Below, in pieces: positions 28,533 through 36,880 of a stretch of 64,000 nucleotides of DNA (the first letter of the stretch is position 1; every line of letters starts with the position of its first letter). Under the pieces are notes generated by a model. It was not told the origin of the DNA and did not search any database. It worked only from the letters and a program-made list of their open reading frames with translations. The DNA is taken from assembly GCF_001650695.1 (NCBI RefSeq), contig NZ_LWQS01000030.1, forward strand, positions 1 through 64,000, written 5' to 3'. Source of the DNA: Chloroflexus islandicus (lineage in GTDB: Bacteria > Chloroflexota > Chloroflexia > Chloroflexales > Chloroflexaceae). The position numbers were made by a program, and so were the translations under genes.

Positions 28533-29135
28533 TTATTGTGGCAAGACAAATGCGCCGGGCAGCGGCAAGGTTGCAAACGGAGCACTCACCGCCTCTTCGG
28601 CCAACATCCAGCGCACCGCGCCTAACAGATCGGGGGCGATGAATGATGGCTGGTAGCGCCGCAATTCCGGCTTCTGCAATTCGCTAGCGCCCCGCCCTGT
28701 CTTCACAAGGATGGTCTGGCATCCCATGCGCTGCCCTGCTGCAATATCGCTGAGCGCATCGCCGACAAGGTACGCCTCGCGGCAATTGATCCGGTGCCGG
28801 GCAGCGAGATCCTCCAGCATCCCCGGTTGGGGTTTCCGGCAATGGCATTGCTCTTCGGGCCGGTGCGGGCAGTAGCGAATGTCGTCAATCTGCGCGCCGT
28901 GGTAGCTGGCGATGTCGCGCAAGCGGGCGTGAATCTGTTCGAGGGTTTCAATCGACATCAATCCGCGCCCAACCGCTGCTTGATTGGTGACGACAAAGAT
29001 GCGAAAACCGGCATTGGTCAGTAGGCGGAGCGCAGTCAGAGCGCCCGGCAGAAATTGGAATTCCGACCAATCTTTGACGTGGTCTGGCCGGTTGTGATTA
29101 ATGACGCCATCGCGGTCGAGAAAGACAGCGCGCAT
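28533..29135 (-). CDS. gmhB: D,D-heptose 1,7-bisphosphate phosphatase (GmhB-like)
   Basis: A 200-residue HAD-superfamily IIIA phosphatase. The nucleophile motif is FLDRDGV (Asp7, Asp9), motif II is VVTNQAAVGRG, motif III includes CRKPQPGM, and motif IV is LVGDALSDI. A structural zinc site is present: Cys89, His91, Cys97 and Cys99 (CPHRPEEQCHC), diagnostic of GmhB. The enzyme removes the C7 phosphate of heptose 1,7-bisphosphate in nucleotide-heptose synthesis in the cytoplasm; histidinol-phosphatase is the close alternative, but the surrounding glycan genes favour heptose. It is the first gene of the long minus-strand series, with a promoter about 25 bases upstream of its start. Confidence 0.85.
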   Translation of the reverse strand: MRAVFLDRDGVINHNRPDHVKDWSEFQFLPGALTALRLLTNAGFRIFVVTNQAAVGRGLMSIETLEQIHARLRDIASYHGAQIDDIRYCPHRPEEQCHCRKPQPGMLEDLAARHRINCREAYLVGDALSDIAAGQRMGCQTILVKTGRGASELQKPELRRYQPSFIAPDLLGAVRWMLAEEAVSAPFATLPLPGAFVLPQ

Positions 29136-29160
29136 GAGCCCCCCCTAGCGCTGCAACTAG

Positions 29161-29169
29161 ATTATAGCA
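29161..29169 (-). promoter_or_regulatory. Extended -10 promoter of the gmhB-led glycan series
   Basis: On the minus strand the sequence reads TGCTATAAT, an extended -10, about 25 bases before the gmhB start codon. No good -35 is seen at 16-18 bases, as is usual for extended -10 promoters. The same TGCTATAAT occurs before the genes at 47011-49419 and 55452-56471. Confidence 0.55.
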
Positions 29170-29303
29170 CGTAGTAGGTCGCAGGCTACGATGACAATGC
29201 TACAGTACACCTTGTGGCTGACGATCAGTTAACAGTGAAGCGAAGATATTGTGACAATGCGTTCATCTCGGCGTAAGGCGTTTCGCAACCGCTGACTGGT
29301 TTG

Positions 29304-29331
29304 GGCGCTTTTCTCGCGCGCCTTTTTTTTT
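29304..29331 (+). terminator. Intrinsic terminator without an upstream plus-strand gene
   Basis: GGCGC (29304-29308) pairs with GCGCC (29318-29322), followed by nine T residues. The T-run is on the plus strand, so it ends a plus-strand transcript, yet the nearest DNA upstream on that strand is only the gap after gmhB read in antisense. Confidence 0.55.
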
Positions 29332-29865
29332 CTTCATTGCTTGCTGTTCGCGTGTCGGCTGCTGGGATACCGGCAGTGCCCGTATTTGATGGTTGAGTAT
29401 CTCTGTGTAATGTGTGGTTTGGGAAGGTTTTTGTTTATAAAAATCAACTTTTTCTTGAGATAAGGGCCATTTATTTGTGATCGTAATGTTGATTATTGGA
29501 TATCATCGTTGTTTTTATGCGTTTATCCAGATTCGATACTGATACATGGCTATTGATTTCATTCATTGAATGTATTTTGTGTAAATCCTTTCTTAGCCTG
29601 CCTGAAGGGTAAAAAGTACTATGGTACTAGTGCTTTGTGTCGGTGTATCAATTACTATATACATATCTTGCTTCGTCGTTCCTATCGTGTGACTACTCCT
29701 CATCAGCATGGTGAGCAATGAGTATTGTTATCAGATGTTGCATGCTCTCAACGCCTGCACCGCTGCCGGCTACTGCTTTGTACCAGCACTGGCCTGCATG
29801 TGGCAATTTAGCCAAAGCCTCATTGTACCAAGTCTTATGCTCGCCTGATCTGGGGCAAAGCTCAA

Positions 29866-29918
29866 GATGACGCCGGTAAGAAAGCCTCCCGTCATCCGCG
29901 CAACGGCTCGTGTCGCGG
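29866..29918 (+). promoter_or_regulatory. Two-hairpin 5' leader of the propeller cytochrome gene
   Basis: GATGACG (29866-29872) pairs perfectly with CGTCATC (29890-29896), enclosing GGTAAGAAAGCC. Directly next to it CCGCG (896-900 of this kilobase) pairs with CGCGG (29914-29918). The pair lies 46-98 bases before the start codon at 29964. It could be a cis-acting RNA element; it matches no riboswitch consensus I can verify. Confidence 0.35.
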
Positions 29919-29963
29919 TGATAGCTAGCGCCCCCTTCATCTGCCCCGCCTAAGGAGGTTGCA

Positions 29964-32288
29964 ATGTTACGTTGGCAGTTCTGGCAGCGCGCATTTCGGG
30001 TGCTTGCGCTTGCGCTGATCATTGTTACGCTCCCGTTATGTGCGCGCGATGCGCACAGTGTCGCAAGCTCTTCCTACGCGGTCTATCTGCCGCTCGTAGC
30101 CAAGCAGACGATGCCGCCGATCGTGTTTGTCTCGCGGCAGATCATGCCTCAAGGCAGTATCTACTGGGATGTGCCCAAGGGCTTGGCGGGTGTCGGCCCG
30201 TATAGCCGGTTTGCAGTGGCGGCGCCGGGCAAGTTGATGGTGCTGGAACCCGATGGTCGCGTGCGGGTGTTGATTGACGGCGCCAATCCCGCTTCCACTG
30301 CACCCTACAACTTGATCGATGTCAATGCACCGGACGTTTCGTATGACGGAACTACGATTGTATTCGCTGGTCTCCCGCAGGGAAGGTATGAGTCAGGCGC
30401 GCTGACGAATCCGGGGGCTTGGCGCATCTACACGATTAAAGCTGATGGCAGTGGTCTGCGCCAAGTGACAACCTCGAACCAACGGCTTGATCTCACCCAA
30501 TTCGGCCCGGCAGCCGGCGGTCTTGCCGCGTATGATGATACTGATCCGGTGTGGTTGCCCGATGGCCGGATTGTCTTCTCCTCGACCCGCTGGCCTGCTT
30601 ATGCCCATTACAGTGGCGTTCGCGCCTCGAATCTGTTCGTGGTCAATCCCGATGGCAGCAATTTGCGCCGGATTACGTCAGAGCGCAATGGGGCCGATCG
30701 CCCGCTGGTCGACCCAATTACCGGTAAAATCGTCTATGCGCGCTGGTGGCGTAATCACCGCTTCCCGGTCAATGATATGTCCACCATTCCCGATCCCAAT
30801 GGCGGCTATATTCAGCGCGACGGCTTGACGGCGAACCGGAATAATCCGGTTGGCGGCGAGACCATGTTTCGCAATGCTTGGCAGGCGGCCACCATCAATC
30901 CAGACGGGACTGAGTTGGCGATGTGGGCAGGCGTCTTCCGCAGCGAAGATGCGAACCATATCTACGGCGGCGCTTTCACGCCAGAGGGGGATCTGATTGC
31001 GAACTATTTTCCGATGTACAACATGACGGAAGCGGCTGGCTTTGGCGGCTTGCGCCGCTACCGTCGCGGCGCCGGCGGTTATACGCCGCTGATGGGGGTC
31101 GCTACCTTCACCCTTGACTACGTTAATCCCCGGAATCCAACCTCGTTCGGCATTTTCAAAGGGCAGTATGTGACCGATCCCGATGTGTCGAACAACTGGA
31201 TGGTGGTGTCGCTGGCGCGTGATATTGGTCAAGACTATGGGCTGTATCAAACCCAAATCGATGGATCGGGCCTGCGCCTGCTTTACGATAACCCCGGTAC
31301 TGCCGAGGTGCGGGCCCGTTTCCTCGCTCCGCGTCCGTTGCCGCCAATCATTCCCGATCGCATTACTCAAGTGCCGAGCCTCTTGCCGCCTACCGCCGCC
31401 GGGCCGTACGACAACGATGGCACGTTTATCTTTGACGCGCTCAATGTGTACGCCAATGGGCCGGTCGATATGGACATCGTGAACGCGCCGCCGGTTGGCT
31501 CTGCCCGCACCATCCGCTTCTTCATTGATCATCAGCGGACGAGTCCGGGGTCATTTCCGAATCTCGACTGGCCCATCCTGCTCAGCGAGCTGGCAGTCCA
31601 ACCGGATGGGTCGGTGCGTAACTCGAATGTGCCCGCAAATGTGCCGCTCTTCGAGCAATTGCGCGGGCCAAACGGGACGGTGCCGCTGACAGGGATGCGT
31701 TCCAATCCAGATGGTGCAGCTCATGTGGCCGGAATGAATTTTGGCCGTCCGGGAGAACGGCAGCGTTGCGTTGGTTGCCATGCCGGCCATACCCTGATAC
31801 CGGTGCCGCCTACCGATGAAGCGGCCCGGTGGAGCAATCTGGCGCCGGGAGCGACGATCAGGGTCTCGTCGGCGCTCGATTCGCGCTACGTGAGCGGGCT
31901 TACCGATCGGCGCGTGATGAAAGGCGAAGTGTGGCAGTATTGGCGGAGCGCTGCGAATCAAACTAGCGGGCAGTGGGTGACGTTGACCTTCCCGGTGCCG
32001 GTCACGGTGCGGCAGGTGCGTCTCTACAATCCGCGCAGTACGCCCAACACCGATCTCCAAGTGCATCAGGCCACGGTGCGGCTCTTTAGCGATGAAGCGG
32101 GTGCCATCGAGGTTGCCCGGCAGACAGTTGGGCCGCTCACGACCTTTGGCGCCGGGGCCGAGTTTGCTGATGTCCGGGTGCGCGTGGTGCGGGTCGAGAT
32201 CGATCGGGTCAGCGGGCGAGTTGATGGGGTGACGTGCGCGAGTTTGGCCGAGATAGAGGTGATTGCGCGCGGCGAGGCGGGGAATTGA
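29964..32288 (+). CDS. Secreted beta-propeller c-type cytochrome with discoidin-like domain
   Basis: A 774-residue exported protein. A signal peptide (ALALIIVTLPLCARDAHS) is followed by TolB/PD40-type propeller blades (DVSYDGTTIVFAG, IYTIKADGSGLRQVT, PDGRIVFSSTR, FVVNPDGSNLRRIT), a middle domain resembling that of hydrazine-synthase alpha-like proteins (about 470-600), one haem c site CVGCH (Cys602, Cys605, His606), and a C-terminal F5/8-type C (discoidin) fold (about 620-774: WSNLAPGATIRVSS, WVTLTFPVPVTVRQVRLYN). A perfect ribosome binding site (TAAGGAGG) precedes the ATG. The single haem suggests electron transfer or sensing at the cell surface; the discoidin part suggests sugar binding. 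The match to hydrazine synthase concerns architecture, not proven activity. Confidence 0.7.
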   Translation: MLRWQFWQRAFRVLALALIIVTLPLCARDAHSVASSSYAVYLPLVAKQTMPPIVFVSRQIMPQGSIYWDVPKGLAGVGPYSRFAVAAPGKLMVLEPDGRVRVLIDGANPASTAPYNLIDVNAPDVSYDGTTIVFAGLPQGRYESGALTNPGAWRIYTIKADGSGLRQVTTSNQRLDLTQFGPAAGGLAAYDDTDPVWLPDGRIVFSSTRWPAYAHYSGVRASNLFVVNPDGSNLRRITSERNGADRPLVDPITGKIVYARWWRNHRFPVNDMSTIPDPNGGYIQRDGLTANRNNPVGGETMFRNAWQAATINPDGTELAMWAGVFRSEDANHIYGGAFTPEGDLIANYFPMYNMTEAAGFGGLRRYRRGAGGYTPLMGVATFTLDYVNPRNPTSFGIFKGQYVTDPDVSNNWMVVSLARDIGQDYGLYQTQIDGSGLRLLYDNPGTAEVRARFLAPRPLPPIIPDRITQVPSLLPPTAAGPYDNDGTFIFDALNVYANGPVDMDIVNAPPVGSARTIRFFIDHQRTSPGSFPNLDWPILLSELAVQPDGSVRNSNVPANVPLFEQLRGPNGTVPLTGMRSNPDGAAHVAGMNFGRPGERQRCVGCHAGHTLIPVPPTDEAARWSNLAPGATIRVSSALDSRYVSGLTDRRVMKGEVWQYWRSAANQTSGQWVTLTFPVPVTVRQVRLYNPRSTPNTDLQVHQATVRLFSDEAGAIEVARQTVGPLTTFGAGAEFADVRVRVVRVEIDRVSGRVDGVTCASLAEIEVIARGEAGN

Positions 32289-32305
32289 CGCTCCGGTTGT
32301 TGCGC

Positions 32306-32351
32306 GGCGTGATGTGGCTGGCGGGTTGTCCTCACCCGGTCACATCACGCC
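32306..32351. terminator. Hairpin between convergent genes
   Basis: GGCGTGATGTG (32306-32316) pairs perfectly with CACATCACGCC (32341-32351), with an inner GGGT/ACCC stem. It lies in the 101-base gap between the stops of the plus-strand cytochrome gene and the minus-strand GT87-like gene, so it can serve both directions. There is no T-run. Confidence 0.6.
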
Positions 32352-32389
32352 AGTTCTGCTATCGAGCCAACCCAAGCATCGCGGCCAGC

Positions 32390-33727
32390 TTAGGATTTCA
32401 GTGCCGGCCTTACGTTGGCCAGATTAAACCAATGGCGCCAGTACGGCATGGAGGTTGACCGGAAGACGAGCGCGGCGATAAAACCAAACAGGATCACTAG
32501 CGCAACCAACCGCACATCGGCAAAAAAGTACTCGCGCAGATAGTCGCCGCTCAAGAACCACCATCCGCGCTTGAATTGCCACTGCCCCAAGCGATTGAGG
32601 GTGAGGTTCTCAAATGCGATAAGTGCATAACTGATTGCGAGCACGATCGCAAGCGGCATAGTACGCCGGGCATTCAAGTGTACCAAATAACCGGCTGTCA
32701 CCGCCACGACCAAAAGCGTCCAAACAAGGTGGTGTTCCCACGTAATGGGTGAGAGCAGGTGCATGCCAAGCACCCATAGCCCAAATAACAGTCCGAACGC
32801 GGGATCGTTGGCGCTTCGTTGCGGTAGACTGGACACGCCCAAGACACCGAGAACGACCAGAGTCGCTAGCCAGCGCAATCCTTGCTCAAGGGGGGCGATG
32901 TTGAGAGCGCCGGTGAGCCGGTGCAGAAAGGCGGCTGGCGAAGCGTTATCGATCCAATCCACTTGGATCGGAATGCTGTTCATGAGACTGACGTTGATGA
33001 ACCCGGCGATCGATGGTGGCCCCGCTACGAGGGCAGTCAATACAGTGAGCAGCACTAGTGATGCTCCAAAGCCCCAAATGGCCTTCCATTGGCGCTGAAA
33101 CACAAACAAGCCGATCAAAAGCATTGGACTGATCTTGATCATCGCGGCAATCCCGATCATCACGCCGGCCAGAAACATTCGCTGCTGGAAGGCGCTGGCG
33201 AAGGCAGCGGTGATCAGCAACAGGATGAGAATATTGATCTGCCCAATATCAATCGAAAGATAGAAAGGGTACATATTTCCTGCGAGGATGACTACTATGG
33301 GCAGCGACCAGCGTTGAAACATCGGTAAACTCCTGCTTAGCAGCAGCAGTGTTCCGGCGAGGAAGATCTGGTTGATGATGACCCACACCTTGTATGCGAG
33401 CGGGTATGGCAAAGTGCTGAGCGGGGCGAGAACGATCGCTAAGAGGGGCGGGTAAAGGTAGTATTGTACTTCAGGATAAGCGACTGACGGGTGATTTGCG
33501 GTGAATTGCAGTGCTCTGCTATGGTCGTAGATGTCCTCGCCGGCGCGCAGCATTGCCGCGGCAATGTAGTAGGTCTGAAAATCCCCGCCTTGGCTTAGGC
33601 TCCGTCCCATGATCGGCAGGGCAAAGCCATCAACCGCATAGCGGGTAAGCGAGAACACAAGCACAATCGTCACGAGAATCGCGCAGATCCACTCTCCCTG
33701 CCCTAACGAACCGTGCTGATCACTCAT
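32390..33727 (-). CDS. GT87/DUF2029-type polyprenyl-phosphate-sugar transferase-like membrane protein
   Basis: A 445-residue membrane protein with about eleven hydrophobic segments. The first outer loop carries GGDFQTYYIAAAMLRAGEDIYD, with the Asp typical of the GT87 (DUF2029, mannosyltransferase PimE-like) family, and YYLYPPLLAIVLAPLSTLP is the second family block; SIDIGQINILILLL is the third. I chose the ATG at 33727 because AAGGGGGG lies just before it; the frame is open 57 bases further. Members transfer sugars from polyprenyl-phosphate donors on the outer membrane face. It is downstream of a polyprenyl-phosphate-sugar synthase gene, which would supply that donor. Confidence 0.72.
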   Translation of the reverse strand: MSDQHGSLGQGEWICAILVTIVLVFSLTRYAVDGFALPIMGRSLSQGGDFQTYYIAAAMLRAGEDIYDHSRALQFTANHPSVAYPEVQYYLYPPLLAIVLAPLSTLPYPLAYKVWVIINQIFLAGTLLLLSRSLPMFQRWSLPIVVILAGNMYPFYLSIDIGQINILILLLITAAFASAFQQRMFLAGVMIGIAAMIKISPMLLIGLFVFQRQWKAIWGFGASLVLLTVLTALVAGPPSIAGFINVSLMNSIPIQVDWIDNASPAAFLHRLTGALNIAPLEQGLRWLATLVVLGVLGVSSLPQRSANDPAFGLLFGLWVLGMHLLSPITWEHHLVWTLLVVAVTAGYLVHLNARRTMPLAIVLAISYALIAFENLTLNRLGQWQFKRGWWFLSGDYLREYFFADVRLVALVILFGFIAALVFRSTSMPYWRHWFNLANVRPALKS

Positions 33728-33780
33728 CGTTCCCCCCTTGAATCCTATGGAATATCCTGTCACCTTTCCTAACGGTGGCT

Positions 33781-35379
33781 TCACCGGCTAGCGGAGAGGG
33801 TCAATTGCTCGAACCGGCGGTTGGCGCAAACAAATGCTGGTTGTTGGGGGAAGCTGTGCAATGCGGTGTGCGCTACGCCGGTGTGGGTGAAAAACCATGC
33901 TTGTTGGGCTGGCCCGTAGGAATCCAGATCTTCGATGAAGACCCTCCCGCCGCGCGTTTGCCGCTCACGGATCACATCGGCGATAGCTGCGACGAGGGCG
34001 CTGTCGTCGTTGACCCGCGCCGAGAGATCGATCAAACTGACGGTGTCGCATCCGTAGAAATAGTTGAGATATCCGCCAAACGACCAATCTGTCTCGATCA
34101 ACAGATCACCGGTGCGCAGATGCTGGGCCACGCACGCCGCTGTTTCAAGGTTTGGATTTGGCACGGTCGCGCGCGGCCAAATAGCGGCCTGAAAGTTTCC
34201 CCACCCTATCAAGAGCACGCATACACCGGCAAGGATGGTCGTTGGGCGCGGCAGCGCCGGCGAACCCCAAACGACGGCAATGGCGGCGGCGAGAAACAGA
34301 TTCGGCACCACAAACCACTTAGGCTCGTAGGGATCCCACCAGATGATGAAGGGCACAAAGAGGGCGTAGGTGGCGCCAAGCCACACGAGTTGCCGGTACG
34401 GTAGGTGATGCCGGCGCACTGCGAGCCAGATTGACATCCCTGCTCCTCCCAGTAGCGCCAGCAGGCTCAGCAGAGCAGGGATCTTGTCGATCGGCAACGA
34501 ACCGCTGAGCAGGCGCCGCAATCCGATCCCGCTCCACAGGGGAATGATGCTGGCGATCGCACTGATCCCCGCCGGCACGATGCGATCTGGCGACCATGTG
34601 CCCCAGACCGGCAGGCGCGCGCCGCCATAGTTGGCCAACCAGCTCATGATCTCGGTAAGATCGCGATAGCCATAAACGAAAAACGCAACTGACAAGTAGC
34701 ATAAGCTGAGGATAAGGCCGCATGCGCCGGCGATGGCTGCAACCGCGCTGAGCCGGTCGCGGAACGGTTGCTGGCGGTGGTTTACCAACGGGCTGATGGC
34801 GATCATTGGCACGAGGAACACGCATGCTTGCCACGTGAGAATGGCGAGCGCACAGCAGAGACCGGTGAGCAGACTGGTGGCAATGCGGGGCGGATACAAG
34901 CTGCTGGCGAAAGCGCCTGCGCTAAACGCTGCTGCCAATGGAATGTAGTAGATGTCGGTGCTAAAACTCCACTGCGCCCAAGAGAGGGCGAGCAATGCGA
35001 TCCCTAACAGAGCGCCGCTTGGCGTCGCCGATAACCGCCGCAAGGCAAGGCTGGCAAGGCCAATGGTCGTCGCGCCCGCTAGGGCGGTGATGAACTTGAG
35101 GATCGGATCAACCGGCCCGGCATAACCCAGCGTTTGCGCCGTTGTATAAGCGAATCGCCCGATGATACCGTAGAGCATGTGATTCGGGCGGAAGATATCG
35201 TTGCCGCCGCGTGCGATCGCCATCGCTTCGGCGACGCCGTTCAAGTCGTGCTGGATGGAACCGAACGGCAGGTACAGCACGAGACCACTTAGCAACCCAC
35301 CCCAGAACCAGTGCCATGGCAAGAGTGACATTTGGCGCTTGCCGGTATCCAACAGATGATCTAAAGGTAAGGTGCTCAT
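33781..35379 (-). CDS. Multi-spanning membrane protein, GT-C-like
   Basis: A 532-residue protein with about eleven hydrophobic segments and a C-terminal soluble domain of about 120 residues. The first loop (FGSIQHDLNGVAEAMAIARGG) has an Asp in the position seen in GT-C transferases, and the C-terminal part has GDLLIETDWSFGGYLNYFYG. Its start overlaps the stop of the GT2 gene (ATGA), so the two are co-translated, which fits a transferase using the donor made by that enzyme. I cannot place it in a named family; it could also be an uncharacterised surface-glycan assembly protein. Confidence 0.6.
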   Translation of the reverse strand: MSTLPLDHLLDTGKRQMSLLPWHWFWGGLLSGLVLYLPFGSIQHDLNGVAEAMAIARGGNDIFRPNHMLYGIIGRFAYTTAQTLGYAGPVDPILKFITALAGATTIGLASLALRRLSATPSGALLGIALLALSWAQWSFSTDIYYIPLAAAFSAGAFASSLYPPRIATSLLTGLCCALAILTWQACVFLVPMIAISPLVNHRQQPFRDRLSAVAAIAGACGLILSLCYLSVAFFVYGYRDLTEIMSWLANYGGARLPVWGTWSPDRIVPAGISAIASIIPLWSGIGLRRLLSGSLPIDKIPALLSLLALLGGAGMSIWLAVRRHHLPYRQLVWLGATYALFVPFIIWWDPYEPKWFVVPNLFLAAAIAVVWGSPALPRPTTILAGVCVLLIGWGNFQAAIWPRATVPNPNLETAACVAQHLRTGDLLIETDWSFGGYLNYFYGCDTVSLIDLSARVNDDSALVAAIADVIRERQTRGGRVFIEDLDSYGPAQQAWFFTHTGVAHTALHSFPQQPAFVCANRRFEQLTLSASR

Positions 35380-36179
35380 AGCGTCCGGCCTCTCTCAGTG
35401 CTGAGGCTTGAGTCTGCCGGTTGCAGCGGTGAATCCTGATAGGCGCCACGCCAAGCGTTGAACCGGACCCGCAGCACGTCACGCAGGTTGCGCCATGAGT
35501 CGCGCACCGGATCAACCTTGGTTTCGGTACCGTAATGCCACAAGACCGGCACTTCAGCGATGCGATACCCGCGCTGGCGTGCCAGAAAGAGGAGTTCGAC
35601 ATCGTAGGCGGTGACGGCGGCTCCCTGTACCATCGGCGCATCATCACCGTATATCCGCACGCGCCGGAAGAGATCGTGAGCTACTGATAGTCGCAACGCT
35701 TTAAACCCGCATTGAGTGTCATTGATTCCCGGCAGGGCGATCATCTGCACCAGCAGATTAAAAATGCGTCCCATCAGATGGCGGTGGAATGGCTCATCGT
35801 ACCGCTGCGCGCCGATCCCTTCCCGCGACCCGATCACCACATCGAATCCGGCGCTGAAATATGGCCATAGTTTTTCCCACTCCTCGATCGGCGTAGCCAA
35901 ATCGGCGTCGCACAGCAGCACGTACTCGCCGCGGGCAGCGAGTGCGCCGGCGCGCACGGCAAACCCCTTGCCGCGGTGCTCGCAGCGAAGGACGTGGACG
36001 CCGGCATAGCTTGCGGCGAGGCCGGCAGTGCCATCGGTGCTACCATCGTCAACGACGAGGATTTCAGCGGGGAAGGATTGCCGGGCGAGGTAGGCGCTGA
36101 TGGCTGCTAAGGTGGTTGGCAAGCGGCGGATTTCGTTGTAGGCGGGGATAACGACCGATAGAAAAGGGGGTGCGGCCAT
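35376..36179 (-). CDS. Polyprenyl-phosphate hexosyltransferase (DPM1/ALG5-like GT2)
   Basis: A 267-residue GT2 enzyme with LSVVIPAYNEIRRLPTTL, ILVVDDGSTDGTAG, HRGKGFAVRAGALAARGEYVL (the lysine-glycine signature of dolichyl-phosphate glycosyltransferases), DADLATP as the DxD motif, and INDTQCGFKALR. There is no C-terminal membrane segment, as in soluble DPM1-type and glucosyl ALG5-type enzymes. It moves a hexose from a nucleotide sugar to polyprenyl phosphate at the inner membrane face. Next to two GT-C-like genes it most likely makes their donor. Mannose versus glucose cannot be told from the sequence. Confidence 0.82.
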   Translation of the reverse strand: MAAPPFLSVVIPAYNEIRRLPTTLAAISAYLARQSFPAEILVVDDGSTDGTAGLAASYAGVHVLRCEHRGKGFAVRAGALAARGEYVLLCDADLATPIEEWEKLWPYFSAGFDVVIGSREGIGAQRYDEPFHRHLMGRIFNLLVQMIALPGINDTQCGFKALRLSVAHDLFRRVRIYGDDAPMVQGAAVTAYDVELLFLARQRGYRIAEVPVLWHYGTETKVDPVRDSWRNLRDVLRVRFNAWRGAYQDSPLQPADSSLSTERGRTL

Positions 36180-36880
36180 ACACCACTCCTATGGTTGAGC
36201 AGACAGAGTGATCTAGTGGCACGGTGGAGGGAGGTTGCGCGAGAGGTTGGTGGTTTTGTTATTGTGATAATAATCACGAAAGATGATTTTTGAATGAAAA
36301 AGAAACAAGCGTTGATTAAAATATCAACATAGAAACATGTAAAAATTATTTGTTTTCAAGGAAGTATTCTTGTTAATTTTATCCATTGCAACTACATCAC
36401 AGTATCTCGGCTGTAGAGTTCGTCCGGCAATGGCGTGGCTTTGGCGGCTGGTCAGATCAAGGTGCTATGCCTGCAATTCATCGTGGGGCTGTAGGCTATC
36501 GAGCAGGGAAGCATCCGCTCGTGCTACCGCCCTGCCATCAGATCAGGCAGGCATTCTTGCTGATGGGTATGTGATGCCTTGCGCCGTGGCGCAATGACCA
36601 TTGCCACGCTAGGTCTCTGCCATGCCTTCCGTCGCCAGTGATCGCGCGACGTAAATAAATTGCTATCTCGTGGGCGCTGATGAGTGAAGTTTTTGTCATT
36701 CGCTTGCAGTACGCTCAGATTATACTGATGGCAGTGTGGATGGGCAGATCATGCCGTGGTCATTCGTTATTCGTTATTCGTTATTCGTTTGCCATCCGTA
36801 GATCAAGCTCTGCGATGCGGTGTTCGTAGCTTCAATGTGATGCAGAGAATGGTTCGATCTGAACGACAAGGGGCAATGCC
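36180..36880. other. Divergent promoter region with AT-rich block and tandem repeat
   Basis: No convincing gene in 701 bases. The first 200 bases are AT-rich and probably hold the promoter of the GT2-led operon. The middle (about 36380-36600) is open in one plus-strand frame for 75 codons but shows no family resemblance, start site or biased composition. A heptamer ATTCGTT is repeated four times at 36762-36789, about 90 bases before the start of the kinase gene. Confidence 0.55.
36762..36789. repeat. Tandem heptamer (ATTCGTT) x4
   Basis: Four perfect head-to-tail copies of a seven-base unit within the leader/promoter area of the hddA-like gene. Repeats of this kind can change length by slippage, so promoter spacing could vary between strains. 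Confidence 0.85.

Larger units (their letters stand above)
29136..29963. other. Long gap with promoter, terminator and possible structured leader
   Basis: No complete gene is seen in 828 bases. From left to right it holds a minus-strand promoter (29161), a plus-oriented intrinsic terminator (29304-29331) with no plus-strand gene before it, an AT-rich block (about 29390-29690) with the near-palindrome GTACTATGGTAC (29616-29627), and a GC-rich part (29690-29963) with two hairpins just before the next gene. A minus-strand frame in 29693-29860 has plausible composition but no recognisable homology; I do not call it a gene. Confidence 0.6.

Noticed and set aside
29844-29854. CCTGATCTGGG, part of the TPP riboswitch signature
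   Set aside because: The following bases (GCAAAGCTC) and the upstream stretch lack the rest of the thi-box, and the gene after it has no link to thiamine. Chance match.
29851-29890. GGGGCAAA...AAAGCCTCC, similar to parts of the cyclic di-GMP-I riboswitch
   Set aside because: The pairing between the two segments and the second conserved arm are missing, and the main stem encloses the wrong part. Kept only as an unassigned structured leader.
29693-30022. A 109-codon minus-strand frame partly over the cytochrome gene
   Set aside because: It overlaps the start of a well-supported gene on the other strand and has no recognisable family. A decayed gene cannot be excluded.
36370-36597. A 75-codon plus-strand frame before hddA
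   Set aside because: No ribosome site or homology, and the surrounding sequence is mixed promoter and low-complexity DNA.
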